A stretch of DNA of 64,000 nt. Source: Brugia malayi (Eukaryota > Nematoda > Chromadorea > Rhabditida > Onchocercidae). Position numbers and translations under genes: made by a program. Below the pieces are notes generated by a model that did no database searches, was not told the origin of the DNA, and was given only the letters and a program-made list of their open reading frames with translations. The DNA lies in contig NW_025062478.1 of the NCBI RefSeq assembly GCF_000002995.4, forward strand, positions 11,156,001-11,220,000. Direction: 5' to 3'. How positions within the stretch are numbered: position 1 is the first letter of the stretch; every line of letters begins with the position of its first letter. Of the stretch, positions 1 through 13,185 are shown one piece after another.

Positions 1-462
1 AATCGAAACAGACGTTCTTCCTTCACCTAGGGATACAATGACAGAGAAGTTTACTTAATTTTAGAAAGGAAAACTGAGATTAGGCCTAGCTCATGTCCAG
101 CTGTAAATTTTTGTAAATAACGTAAAAGAAATGATAATTGTAAAATTTATGGAAAGATCGCATATTTCCTTCAATGTCTATCACTGTAACACAAGAAGGT
201 TGAGATGGTTTGGTTCCGCGAATACCGGTCACCTTTATTGCCCTTTTCTCTCTTTCATCTCGCCGTTGCTGTCGTCTCCAACGGCTGTGAGGACGGATGA
301 CCCGAACATGGGAGTACACAGATAGGACGGAGGTGTGTTAGTATTTGTTGGGAGAAAGGGGGGCACAGATTGTAATTACTTTTTGCTGCTAAGCAACTTG
401 TCCATGTTGATCAATCCACTGATTAATGCGACAGTAGTTTGCAGAATAACGGCAAAATTGTG
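1..462. other. upstream region of the chromodomain gene
   Basis: No gene is supported here. The short open frames on both strands have no recognisable domain and lie in low-complexity or ordinary AT-rich DNA. A good 3' splice site (TAGTTTGCAG, ending at 444) sits 18 nt before the ATG at 463 and is a candidate SL trans-splice acceptor for the next gene. The promoter should lie upstream of it, but no TATA or other motif stands out. Confidence 0.5.
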
Positions 463-3400
463 ATGGCTAATGTGTCCGGGGTGGGGACGCTAAATGCGGA
501 TGAAACAGAATTGGTTCAGCTGGATACGAAGTCGAGAACTGTCGGGGAAACTTATGCGGTGTGATTAAATTTTAAGTAACAACTAACAAATTAAATTTGA
601 ACACAGTTGTTGTGATTGATTTACTGAATACGAATTTTTTTATCATAATTAGTGTTTCATATTTCTGAATTCCGTCACTGTGATTATGGAATTTGTGACA
701 ACTATTAATATTATCTCCAATGTTTACATTCATAGTTGCTTTAATACTTCTTCAACAGATATGTAACACTTATAATTATCGTTTAATTATTGTTTAATTT
801 TATTTACCCATTCAGTGTTAAGATTCGTTTTCTTGCATTAAAACTTCTGACAGATTTGTAGGTGGAAAAGATTGTTGGAATAAAAACGAGTGAGACCGGT
901 GAAAAGCTCTATAAGGTACGGTGGAAAGGGTTCTCCGAAAGTGAAGATACGTGGGAACCGTACGAGAATTTAACGGATGGTTGTGACCGGTTAATTATCG
1001 AATATGAAGTTAGTCAAAAATCGAAAAACAACGAGAATAGGGAACATTTATTGCCATCAACTAGTAGAAGTAACAATTCATCGGTAAGTTACTTCGATTG
1101 CAGATGCTGATTCCGCAGTTTACTTCAAGATCTTTTAGAATAGTTAGTGATCTATATATATATATATATATAATAGTCAATTATTGATGTTGATTAATTA
1201 GTCAGTTATTGATTAATTAGTCGGTTATTGACAATACTTAAGTAATCATTTAAATTTTAATTTTCACATTACTATTACATTATTAGGTGTACTATTTCAT
1301 TGTTTATTCTTTGCTTAATAATATATATATTAGCGATCTGTATAGCTCTCCTAAGTCAACAGTTATGGTATTTGATTACTGTTTCAGGAGGATAGCATCG
1401 AGAGAAACAACCGACATACCCTCTCTACTCGTTGGGAATATGAAACAGTTGAAGTGCTCACGCCGGATGAATGGAATCGGTTTGGTGATGTTGAGAATCG
1501 TGAACTGGGTGGTCTTTATATTCCAGATCGAATTCCAACTGAAACGGAAAAGGTTTTAGGATAAATTTGTATTTTTACCCTATTATATATGTATATAATA
1601 CGTGCATCTTACTTAGATAAGGGTTGATAAACGGCAACTTTTAATCTTTATTTGATTTTATATCTCGCTGGCAAAATTTTCCTGTTTCCAATATGATATT
1701 TCTTTATCATAGCAAAAAGCTGTTGTTTAGAAAAGTTCATAATGTTGACCACTCATTAATTTATAGAGTTTATTTCAGCCAATAATTAGTTTTGATTATG
1801 ATGCATTTTAGCTGCTGTGTAATCTTGCACCAGACGTAGGTCGCGTTACTAGAAATAAGCTGAAAACCGTTATGAAAACCGAAAACTCTCCAGTAGATGA
1901 AACACGGTCATCAGATGGTGCTAAAAAACAAACTGCTAGAAGCAGACGACGAGATGGAAAGGTTTTTTTTTTTTTTTTTGCTTCAGTAAATGACTGTTTA
2001 TGTACAGTACGATTTAAAAAAAAAGTAGCTATTGTCTTTTGGTCTTACCTTGGAAAGGCATGTTAATATTTGTATAAATATGGCATAGACTTCAAAGATT
2101 TCAGTATATTAATTGAGCTTTTTGAAATAAAGTTTTTGTTCGTTATAATTACCGATTTAATGTGAAATTTGTAACTTTCTAGAAAAGTGTTGCATCCACA
2201 GATATAAAAAAATCGGTTGATGATGGCCGACGTAGTGTTATCAAGGATGAAAGTAAAGTGCTGGCAAATATGAGTAAGGCTGAGGTAGTTTTCTGGATTG
2301 TCATTATGGTCTTAAACTGTTTTAGAAGAATTTTTTGATATAATAATATAGACGGGTAAAAAAAAAAATTGACTTAATTGGATAAAATAATAGAAATAAA
2401 ATAAAATAAAGTCTAATTTTTTCAGGAAGAACGGGAAGAATCTTTACTACTAACATTTTCGGAAAGAGCAGCTACAGCAAAAGTAGAAGTCCCGGATGAA
2501 CTATTGCTATCGGAGTGTGCTGATAATGGTTTACAGATTGTCGCAGCGGATACATCCACAGAAGATGAAGGATCTGCAGTTAATAAAAATAGCTCTTCAT
2601 TTCGTAACATTGGCAGTAGGCGTTCAGGGCGGGGAAGAGGAGGAAGTCGAGGACGTGGAAGACGGAGGAAAGTATCCCCCCTCCGTTCAAATGAGGTTCA
2701 GAGCATAATTTTTTTATGTGCTTGTTCGTTTTAGGATTTTATTCATCAAAATGTTGCAATGTCTGATTTTTCAAAACTTTTTATTTCATTTTCCACCTTG
2801 ATATTTTGTTCATTCCCTAAGACATTCTCACAAAACTGATGCAGGATGTCGCTATTTCACCAGCTAGTTCTGAAGTGCGACCAACAAGTGCTGAATTCTC
2901 TGATGAAGTACCAAATTTGGTAGTGGATGATATGGAGCCAATATCTGATGAAGAGAGATCGAATTCAATACGTGAAAGTACAGCTAGGAGCCATCGAGGC
3001 AGCTCCCGTGGTCGAGGATTATCAAGAGGAAATAAGGGGAAACGAGCAACCACATCATGTGGAACTACTGTGGTGGACACTAGTGAGACGTCTAGTAACA
3101 GCATCAGATTGAATAAGGGTAGAAAACGAAGAGCTTCTGCAAATACCGATGATCTTGTTGAAGAACGGGTATCTACTACTGAAGAGACTTCTGCACAAGA
3201 CGTATGTTGCTTTCATTTTAATTGTAATGTAAGATAAAAATTAGCATTTGTTAATTGCTCTTGTATTTTGTCCTAAATATAGACCTTTAATGATTTAATT
3301 TTTGGTTTAACATTTATGTACATACAAATTTTAAAAGTATGTAATATGTTTTCAGATACCTCAAAATACATGCAATACCACTCAAGTGCTTCCTACAGAT

Positions 3401-6400
3401 GATGAGTCAGATGAACCGGAACCAGATGTTTCAATGCTGGAAATGCTTAGTTTTGAAATACCAGAATTACCGTTACCTTTAACAAATGCTGATATTTCAG
3501 CTATCGAAATTGCTACAATTCGTAGACATCAACAAAATCGCGAAAAACCTCTGCAAACGTTTGAAGTGAGCATATGAGCGGAAATTTTCATTTTTTACGT
3601 TATGAATTTAAATGATAGTTGATTATTAGAATCAACCCCATGATCTCAAATTTCTGCTATTAAGAAGATCAAATTGAGTGTTTTTATCTTTTTCAATTTT
3701 TTGTTGACAGCTTAATGTTGATAGCTAAGTTTGACCTTAAAAAACTAGTCATAAAGAAATCTGAGGGATCCTATGTTGCGACCGTGAGCAGAACTGAAAT
3801 TTGGAATGGTCTGCACCGAATAATGAGCATGTCACTGTTGTTGTTAGTGTGTGGAAAAGGCCGAAGGTTTGATGCATTGTACCAGAAATCAAATAAGAAG
3901 CTCAAAATTTGCAGCAGTTCCGAAGCGCAGTTTTAACAAATCAACTCTCTGCTGTTAGATGGACGGGTCGCTGCGTACCAGAAAGGCGCGGTTTTGATTT
4001 CAACCAGAAATATCGCGGCAAAACTGTTGCAATTGAAGTAATTGATTATTTTGATGAATGATAAGCACACTCTTGATTGAAATTTACCGATTCAACTGAA
4101 CGCTTTCTTTTTTCAAGTTATGCGAGAGACCTTGCGGTCCGGCTCACGAAACTGATGACATGTTACGGCAAATTGTCCGTGATGGTGCACGGCTGGACAT
4201 ACCGGACGATACGAGGGGACGCATCCCGTTGCACTTTGCTATATCTTGCGAGTTTTGGTGTCGAGTTAAGACTCTTCTACATTTAAGGTTAGTTTAGCAA
4301 AATGTTATGCAAAGGAGTGTTTTGACCAAAAATCTGATCGTTATATACGACTGAAAAAGAAGTTGGATTCTTGACTGAAAAGCATTGTGCTACCTTTTTT
4401 TTACAGAACGTGACTAAAGTATGCAGTATTAGACCAACATGATTTGGTTTGACAGAGACTAGAATAACTTTACTTAATGTGTGGATCCAGCTAGTAATAA
4501 TGTGTCTGTAATTTTATTTCATTTTATTTATATCACAGGTTTTATTTCATTGGAAAGTGTTCAGATCACCAGTAAATACTGAAGATAAAGACAAAAAGAC
4601 ACCGCTGCATCTAGCGATTCTAACTCCTCGCGCGCCAAATTTCGAAGTGACGAAAACGATTTATCTACTCCTCGAATATGGTGCTGACGTTAATGAAGTG
4701 ATCAGAAAAATGACACCATTGCGGAACAGGTGATCTGGCATTTTACATATTTTACTCACATTACATTTTTTTTATTGAGTTTCGAAGTTTTGAGCTCAAA
4801 GGAATTTTGGGGTGAATTTTGAAAAATTTAGTAATGGAGAATAAAATTCTTTGTTAATTTTAAAGTTAATGACGATGACGATGATTCTTAACAGACTTTG
4901 TGGAATTTCATTTTTCGTTAATTTTAAGATACCTATCAAATCTTATCGATCATCAGCAGCGCCTTTCTGAGGCTTTTGATGAAGCGAGGATGAAAACTTT
5001 GGTGTAAGTTACTAAATAGTATTAAACATACGTCCAGATTTTTGAAATTTTATTGTTTACTGGGCTTTTCGACAACTGAAGGAAACACGTTAACATTGTT
5101 CCACTGTGACAAAGAAAGTAAAGAAAAAATAAGAAAAATAGGGAGGTAGGGAAAAAGATTCATTTTTATTCAGACTGTCATTTATTTTATCAGAGCAAAC
5201 AAAGTTCGAGGGAGAGGTGCACGTCATTGGACAATTCAGGTCTTCAAAATAACGTTTTAAAACTTCGAGTAATTTTTACAGCTATTCTTCGATCATATCG
5301 TCATTATGTTCAATATATTAAAAACGCATGAATTCAATCTCCGAAGTCTTGCTTTGAGGAATCAGTTTTCAAATAATTTAGAAAATATTTGATAGTCGAT
5401 TGTTCAACTTATATGAAAGATGACTGCAGTTTAAAATCCAATTAATAGAATTTTTGGTACAGCGTCATCGATTTAAATATTCACTTAAAAGGACTTTCGG
5501 AAATTAGTACGGCACCATCGATTAACATTAAAGGCTTATATCGCATTCAGAATTTACAGAATGTAGTTTTTCACATCATCCTTTAAGCAGTCTATTTTGT
5601 TTCCAATAATCAGTCAAGTATACCATAGTGATGACACAATCAATTCGTTCTGTTGGATAGTGAAGTGAAGAAGGGGTAAAATCATTGGATGAAGGAATGG
5701 ATGTTTTGTCATTTTTTTGAAATTCCTTAAAAACTCTGATATGACAAATTTCGAAATCAAACTGTTCAAAAGAAGAGAATCTGTAGCGGCCTTTTTTAAG
5801 GAGTTGAACTGATGGTGGGTTATGATCAGTAAATACAAATATAGTACATAGTAATAGGTGATCCGTTTTTGCTGCAAAAATCTGACCTTGCATTTTGTTT
5901 GAATTTCATGTTATGGGAATAATAGTAGTGCCGGAGAGTTGTTTCACTCTTCTTTGTCAGGATATGGCGATATTTTGTCTACTATGGATAAATGCGTCTG
6001 CTTTTGACATTTGACTCTACTACTAGATACATCCAAAGGTTATGAGTTAAAATCTCGGGTAATAAATTTATGTGGTAACGGACGAGAGATTTGTGTTCCG
6101 CTTTTAGTTTTACACGATAATGAGTCGTAAGCATGTGGTCATTCTAAATGAAGTGATTTTTTTTTTTAATGGACTTCGTCTAATTTATCCAGATTATATC
6201 TCACCTGCTTCTTTCTATTGATCTTTCGTTAACAATTTGTTAAAGGTTAACAAGTAGTGCGGCAGATTTGTCTTAATTGCCTCAAAGTGAGTTGTGGATC
6301 AATCATTATGGTATTATAGAAGTAGTGGTAAAGTAGATAGTTGCATTTGGAGAAGATCGAATTGGCTTCTGCTGCTGGGAAACTGGATTAGTTAATTTTT

Positions 6401-8862
6401 AAAATGAAAATGATGCTAGTTGATGCTACGAGATGTGCTAGAGCGCATGCTTACAGCATGCATATGCATGCATATTTATTTCATAAACTATATATACGCA
6501 GATCGCAGATCGATTCATATAAAATAGAAGTTTTAAAATATAACAATATCGCGAAAAAAGGAAACATACGTAGCGTTTTAGAACTTGATTGGGTGGTTCA
6601 GAAGTTAATTTTGCTCTTTTTGAAATGATAGATTTTTTTTTTTAATTTTCGTCCATTAGATAATAGTTAATAAATTAAGTATAAAACAACTAAGTTATAA
6701 ATAATTAGGTCCTCCCTTCCTGTTGTTTTTTTTTTTTTTGTTTCAATAACTTTAATATTTGATGAAATTGATTAATTCGTAAAAGCATACCATTAGATGG
6801 TTTGTGTCCAATATTAATTTATTACACATAAATTTCTTTCTTTTTAATTTTCATCGTTTTCTTTTTTTTTTTTCTGAAACAAATCACACAGGTTTGTTGA
6901 TTTTTTATTGCTTTTCTGCCATTTTCCACTTAGTTTTGTGTTTTATTTTTCAAACATTCATTCCACTAAAAAAAAAAGATTAATTTATTGGAGATGATCA
7001 GTTCAATTTGCTGTATTTGTCGAAGGAAGGAAGACAAGGAATTTGCAGCATAAATTTGACTGTAAATCTGATTGGTACTAAGTTTGTGGACTTTGAATAT
7101 ACCTATCATAATAGTAAGGATAGTATAAAGAGAAAGAGAGAGAGAGAGCGAAGAAGACATAATAGATTTATTTTTTGTTCGCTGTTGTGAACTCTTCAGA
7201 TTTTCGAGTACGAGGGGATTTTGGAATTTTTTATCAAGGTTGATGCATATTTTCTGTATTGGACGTTGAATGCATGAAAATGGAAAGTTTTTGTGTCCAG
7301 GCTGTAAATTTGGGAAGGTTCTTTTCTTTCTTTCTTTTTTTTTTTTACATGATAATCTTCCTAAGCTGGAAACTGAGCGGAAGGTAGGTCTTGATGTTTT
7401 TTTTTCTAATTTCTTGAAAGTTTGCAGTCTGATTATCCTCTTCATTTGGTCGATTTATTGAAGGTAGTTCTAGGCTCCATAGTTTATTAACTTGTTTTGT
7501 TTGTTGTCAGAAAATCTGTAAGATTATCGTATTAGTTTCACTTGGTTATTCGAAAATCCCATAAAGTTATAGCTCTTTCTAAATTGCTATGTACAAAAGA
7601 AGATCGTATTCCTATTTAAAAAGTTTTAAGTTTTCGTGTGCGTTAATAATATAAATCCATGTTAATCACATATCTCTTACTGTTAAAAGTTTACTTTGCT
7701 ATTAATCCAGTCATCATTATTTTCATGCATAATACATCAATTTTTTCGAAACTTAGAAAATTCTTTGTTTTTTTAAAAACTAACCGATATAAATGTGTAC
7801 GTATTATAGGTTTTGATTTTCTTAATTTCCAGAGACATAACTGTGAAGCGAATACTCCTTCCTGTTTCCGTCCGGGCAATGTGGGAATTCGAGTCGACAG
7901 ATTGGACAACTGAAATTGGCTTTAATCATGAAACGTTCTTGTTTCCCAATGATCGCTATGCTTATATGATATTACTTGCTGTTTTCGATTATCGGAGCGC
8001 ACGATATGTACTAAGCGTTTTTGCTTTTTTCGAAAAATTTTTGCTTTTTTTTTTCGAAATTTTGCTTTTTTCGAAATTTAATGATTATTCAAACCATTAC
8101 ATTACTTCGTTAGGTTATTGTAATCTTTTAGTTTAGAAACTTCTGCACACATCTTAATGTTTTATGATATATAAATCATTTATTATTTTTATAATTTCAT
8201 TTTTTTCAACTTACCATGAATTGCAGTAATCTAATATTACTAGGAAGAAGGAGCACGAGGTCAACAAAAGTTAATATTGAAATGGTTGATTTGCGCAGTA
8301 GAATTGCTGATAGTTCAAGATTTTGTTCATTAATTCACATCAGATCCGAACTTGTTACTTGTTGCAAACATTTTAACTTACAAATTTCAAGACTTGTAAA
8401 CAAGAAATTACAGTGGCGTGTACGAATGTGGGGTGAAAGTCCCTTTGACGATGTGCAGATGAATAATGATGCGGTGGAACCACTGACCAATAATCCGAAA
8501 GGTTTCATTTATGTGACTTCGCTTATCAATGGCTGGAATAAGTTGAAAATCCGCTTTCATCCTTATGTTAAAAAGAAGAAATGGTTAATGATGGCACAGG
8601 TAAACACATATAAATGTCTTCTAAAACTCTTTTTTAAGAGTAAAAGTGATAGCTATACAAAACAATGTTTTTTTTTTAATTGTCTCAAAGGTATTTTGTG
8701 ACTTTCAAGGTTTCAAAAGTATGTCATTTAATGACTTTAACTGCCCAAATTCATCATTTTTTTCAGGTGTTGCTTGTACAGTTACACAAACCCGCCTCAT
8801 ATGTACCAAGACCTGCACTTGAAGTAGCCCCTGAAAGTGGTACTGATTGGAGACACGAATGA
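463..8862 (+). CDS. chromodomain plus ankyrin-repeat protein, MPP8-like
   Basis: Sixteen exons can be placed: 463-558, 862-1083, 1388-1552, 1812-1961, 2183-2284, 2426-2695, 2845-3201, 3356-3565, about 3792-3866, 3915-4037, 4118-4287, 4565-4729, 4929-5003, 7833-8007, about 8225-8599, 8767-8862. Joining exons 1 and 2 gives a chromodomain at residues 29-80 with the methyl-lysine cage aromatics (Tyr31 in ETYAVEKI, Trp53 and Phe56 in VRWKGF). Basic RG-rich stretches follow in exons 6 and 7. Ankyrin repeats lie in exons 11-12 (GRIPLHFAIS, KTPLHLAIL, LLEYGADVNEV). The order chromodomain, linker, ankyrin repeats matches vertebrate MPP8, which binds H3K9me in the silencing HUSH complex; that role is inferred here. 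Splice phases agree except at two places. Exon 9 has an in-frame TGA at 3795-3797 if the acceptor at 3791 is used, and the exon 14-15 junction does not keep phase. Sequence error, unseen micro-exons or decay are all possible. Confidence 0.75.
5576..5893 (-). pseudogene. possible decayed Ty3/gypsy RNase H fragment in an intron
   Basis: Inside the 2.8-kb intron 5004-7832 of the chromodomain gene, the - strand has a 105-codon open frame. It contains FVFTDHNPPSVQLL followed by RFSSFEQFDFEICHI. This resembles the end of Ty3/gypsy RNase H, where a TDH.PL...L stretch precedes R..RW...L..FDFEI.H. The expected upstream reverse transcriptase and downstream integrase were not found, so this is at best a short relic. 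The similarity was judged by eye and could be chance in AT-rich DNA. Confidence 0.35.
5894..7832 (+). other. remainder of the large intron
   Basis: Low-complexity AT-rich intron sequence with many T runs and a short GA-rich stretch (7129-7155). Open frames on both strands here are composed of low-complexity residues and have no family match. The intron ends at the acceptor TTTCCAG before 7833. Confidence 0.5.
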
Positions 8863-9434
8863 AATGTACTGGTTACTTCTGTGACTTCTTAGGACTCACT
8901 TAGGTTTCGCTTAGGTCAGCTTATTCTTTCTACATTTGTTTTCTTGTTAATCATGTGCTCGAGTGTTTTATATAAGAATTTTACTAAGTTCTGGATAATT
9001 TTGGGATATTCATTCAGCATGCACTGTGTATTTTTGAGGACTACATTCCAATAAGTACTAGGATAATCGTGGTTGCTACATGACAATCCATCATTTAATC
9101 AAAATTTTTTAGGTGCTTACGTGCTAACTTTTATGTCGGCTTTAAAATTAGTGAAATTTAAAATCAGTATGATCTAAGAATTAAAGACCGTTGTTTGCTT
9201 AGTACCAAAATTTTTTAATGTTATTGAGTATGATTTTATGAGTACTGGTACGTGTTTTAATATCAGTAATAAAGTTCGCTTATGAAATTATCAGTGTAAT
9301 AAAAGGCATTATTTCTGCATACGACAATAAACATGTAAACATTTACTTATTACTGTTGGCATAGTAAAAAATAAAATCAACATTAATTTCAAAATTTAAG
9401 ATTTACTTATATTTTTTTATATGCTAAACAAACA
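8863..9434. other. convergent 3' intergenic region
   Basis: This separates the stop codon of the chromodomain gene (+) from the stop codon of CWF19L1 (-). It should hold both 3' UTRs. AATAAA-type motifs occur (for example near 9268 and 9297). No gene is seen. Confidence 0.6.
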
Positions 9435-12400
9435 TTATTCATCATCGACATCTGTGAAATCATATGGTTGGAAGATTTGCTTTAGATTGTCAATCAGTTT
9501 TGTTTGTTCATTTTTCTCCAACTCACACTGGCGCCAGTCAATTTTTTCTTCACAATCCAACAAAGCCGGCTCTGCCAATACCTATAATTCAGTTTCTAGT
9601 AAACTAAAGATAAAATTCTTTCTACCCGAAAAATCTCGAAGAGATTCCTAAGGTTTCTCAAAGAATGCTTCTAACTTCAAGTGCTTTTTCAGTTTTTCCT
9701 TAAGAGAAAGTAACCAAATGGCTTAGGATATTTATTATATTGGACTTACTTCCCGTCCAAACTGCAGTGGGAAGTCGACCATTTTTAACGAATAAAGTCG
9801 GCTACCATCTGGAAGCTCGACAAGGAAATATGGACAACCTTCATTTACTATATCCCAAATCTGGAAAACTTATGTTTTTTAAAAATGCTTCTGCAAAAAA
9901 CAAACAAATGCACAATGAACCATTATTTATAAATAATAAAAAAAAAATTTTTTAAATCGGAGGGTTTTACCTCCTCTTCTTCTTCGAGGAATACCATTTC
10001 TATGTTTTTGATTTGTGCGGCATTCAGGAACGAACTTCGCAAAGCCTTCGAACAAGTTTTCGGAATTGGTACAACTTGTATCTATAATAAAGCCTTTCTT
10101 GGTAATAATTATAATGCAAATTTATTGATAATGAGCAGATGATGTAAGCCAGACTTATGTATTTGCGAAGCATGCATTCTTAAAAATTCTTGTAATTCTT
10201 GAAAAGTAGAATTAAATAAGCTGCGAGATTCTCTCCTGAAGACAGAATGAGGAAAAGCTTGGACTAAACAAAAACCTGCAAGTGTTGCGTTTTATAATTC
10301 CGTTCGAAAAACACTGGTAATTTGCCTTGTTTGTTAAACATCAGCGTTAGCGCGTCTTTGTATTTCTTGATGTCATCTCTAACTGCTTGCGGAGCAGCCA
10401 CAACTGACTGTATGTGACCTTTTAAACAAATCATATTACTGTTCTATTCAGCAATTGAACTTCGAGCAACAAAAGTTTAATTTCAATCGAATCAAAGAAA
10501 GGAATGTAATAGTAGGATTTACTACAATTTAATCATAAATTGGAAACCAACCAATCGACAGAATCATTACATGATCGTTTACTAGCGGACCTTTTGGCAT
10601 AGCTAAGTAACATTCATCTGCTACAGATATTACCAAATACTGTTCCACATCTACGTTTGATAAACAGAACCAGCAAGGTTGTTGAACTCGTACTTCGCGG
10701 GATTCTAGAAATTTGGTGGTATGAAATTTTCCGATCGGATATAGTTAAAAAGTGCAGTGAATTAAAATTAAAATGTCTTGGTAATAAACACTCAAAAGTG
10801 CCTTTAAAGCTATGATAACTATATCCAAAAAGTTCACTTTCTTCTGTAATGGTATTTGTATTCACAGTGTAAGGTGTTCTAAACATTTCTACTAGAAGAA
10901 AAGCTGAGAATTTACAAAGATGCTATTTTTAATTCCTAATTAATCTCAATAGGTGTGGAAAATTCGTTTCTTAAACCTTTCTTCCGTCGTTTACCGCCAT
11001 GATCAATATTATCTTCAACTTCAGCTGACATATCAAAAAAATACTGCTCCTTGAAATCCTGTTGTTCCATTTTTTTCTCTTTTTCACTAAAAAAAATTTA
11101 ATAAGTTTTCAATTCTTTATATTCTAATCCTCAGTAAATTTGCCGTAAATATTGAGGAACGTTGTTTATTATTAATTTGACAATTTGATTTTCTTTGCAT
11201 ATCAGCAATCATTAAGCAACGTAAGTTTTCTATCCCAATTTTGAAAAATCAAACTAAAATGAAGTGAACCATACTCTAAGATCATTCGTGCCAGGATCTC
11301 CATGTACGGAAATTCTGTAGCATTATTTGGTTGCGCTGTAATTTCAGCTCTTGATAATTTCCGCATGGGGGTTATTGAGAAGGCATAAAGCCATTTGTCT
11401 TTTTCCGGATTCATTACTGGAGCTAAACCAATAAAACGTGTAACGTGTTGAGCCACTTCTTGTAAGACTCGATGGTTCCTAAAAAAAATTTTTCTTTTTT
11501 ATTTAAATCCTTCAAAATTCAGAATCTTGAATCACTATATAAGTTAATATACGCATTTTTGAGCACAAAAAAAGACGGAAATTTTTCCAAATATCTGCAT
11601 TGAAAAGAAGGACGAAAAATGAATAAAGAAATCATCACTAATTCAATTTTAAGGCTTGAAGGAAAATTAAACCTGTACGGTGTTCTTTCGTAATGTGTAC
11701 CCATGCCAGCAAAATGATAACGAGGTTTTAAGCCTGCTGCAAGTTGTGATAAAATACAACTCCCTTCAACATCCTTTTTTGGACAATTTGTCGAAAACTT
11801 TGAAATCTGAAACTTGATAAAATAGAAAACCTATTTTGATAAGTATCAAACTCAAGAACTGCATAACTAGAAATAACATGAAATGGTACCCCAGCGGGCC
11901 ACATGGATGTAAGCAGAAGATCGAGTCCCAAATATCCGGTACTTGCTTTTACAAAAGTTAGCAATTCATTAACATCCTTCTGATTGAACTGAAAAATGTA
12001 ATGAATGTACAAACTACTTAATTATTCCAAAAATAAATCACTAGGTTCAGAAATATGCTCATTGAAGAAATGAATGAAAAGAAAGCGGAAAGAGAAACGA
12101 ATATATCCTGTCATTATTTCGCAATATTTCATTTCCCGTAATGCAAATTACTTTAAAAATTTTCATAATAAATCTTATAAAATGTTACCTGATAAGGTAA
12201 ATCTTGTGTACCCTCAATACCACTTAGATATGCCACTTGAAGACCACCAGTTGTATTCAATATACCTCTCTTACCAAGATATGTTAGATTTGCAAAGAAT
12301 TCAATACCATCTTTCGGATAAAATTGTGAAGTCGACGGGCAACATGAACCTATTTATGACTATTAATAGTTTCTAGACAAAAGTCATTATAAAGCCTCTT

Positions 12401-13185
12401 CAAATTTGATTTTAAATCCAAAGTTTGATCTGCTCACTTCTAAAGCTTCATCTCTATTTCTGCACAGTGATATTTCTTGGCAACTACCAAATTAAAATCA
12501 GAAATAGCTTCTTACCTACAGTTTTTCTCTATGAATTTTTCTTGTTTATGAGAAACAAAACTCAAAAATTATTTATAGAAATCACTAAGTTGATTAAACA
12601 TTTATTCTTCGCTCACCGCTAATCCAGTATAAGAGAAACTTCAGCATTACGTCCAATATCAACATCTTGAGAAAGAGAATTCGAAACATTATTAGCGGTG
12701 GAAATCATTTAAATAATCCCTGGATTAGGTTGGTAATAATTATTAAAAACTAGAGATTTAGAATTCATCTTAAAAAATTCAAGAAAACCTAAAATATACG
12801 TAGAAATCGGCATTTTGACAACACCATTGATAATTTGTTCGTTTGACTCCTTATTCGGACCAAAAAATTCGCCAACACAAAAAAGCATATCAAATGGACC
12901 GCTCTACAATCAAGTCATATATTCTAAACAATACTATCACTGTGAATTAACTTGAAAAGTAATGATGAAGCTGAAAAAAGAAGTTACCTAAATATTTTTA
13001 TGCTTTTTCGCTCATTTCTGCAGGTTTTATATCTTTTAACGGCACTGCTATTCTCAAGGACTATTAATTTATAGTATAACAGTAGCTACATAAAATCTCA
13101 CTTTTTTGTTAACAGCATTCACTCGTTTTAGCAATGAATCGAACTGTCCATTCACATCACCACAAACAAGAATTTTTAGCGACAT
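9435..13185 (-). CDS. CWF19L1: CWF19-like protein 1
   Basis: Twelve exons in - strand order: 13185-13102, 12903-12789, 12349-12189, 11988-11890, 11806-11673, 11478-about 11308, 11086-10977, 10704-10552, 10418-10276, 10081-9971, 9860-9750, 9581-9435. All phases fit and predict about 512 residues (human about 538). The N-terminus ([16 protein letters not shown]) is the metallophosphoesterase-like domain, continuing through [18 protein letters not shown] and [25 protein letters not shown] and WLYAFSI are hallmark CWF19L1 sequences. The C-terminal CwfJ domains show [29 protein letters not shown] (a HIT-like fold with a reduced His motif) and DWRQCE near the end. The family is linked to spliceosome and lariat-intron turnover. 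The exon 6 donor is uncertain: a longer exon using a donor near 11230 also keeps phase. Confidence 0.95.

Noticed and set aside
5194..5239. Possible exon (ANKVRGRGARHWTIQ) between chromodomain gene exons 13 and 14
   Set aside because: It has plausible splice sites, but including it would break the phase into the exon at 7833, which joins exon 13 directly in phase.
6966..7445. 159-codon - strand frame in the large intron
   Set aside because: It is composed of Lys, Phe and Ser-Leu runs from simple sequence, with no family similarity.
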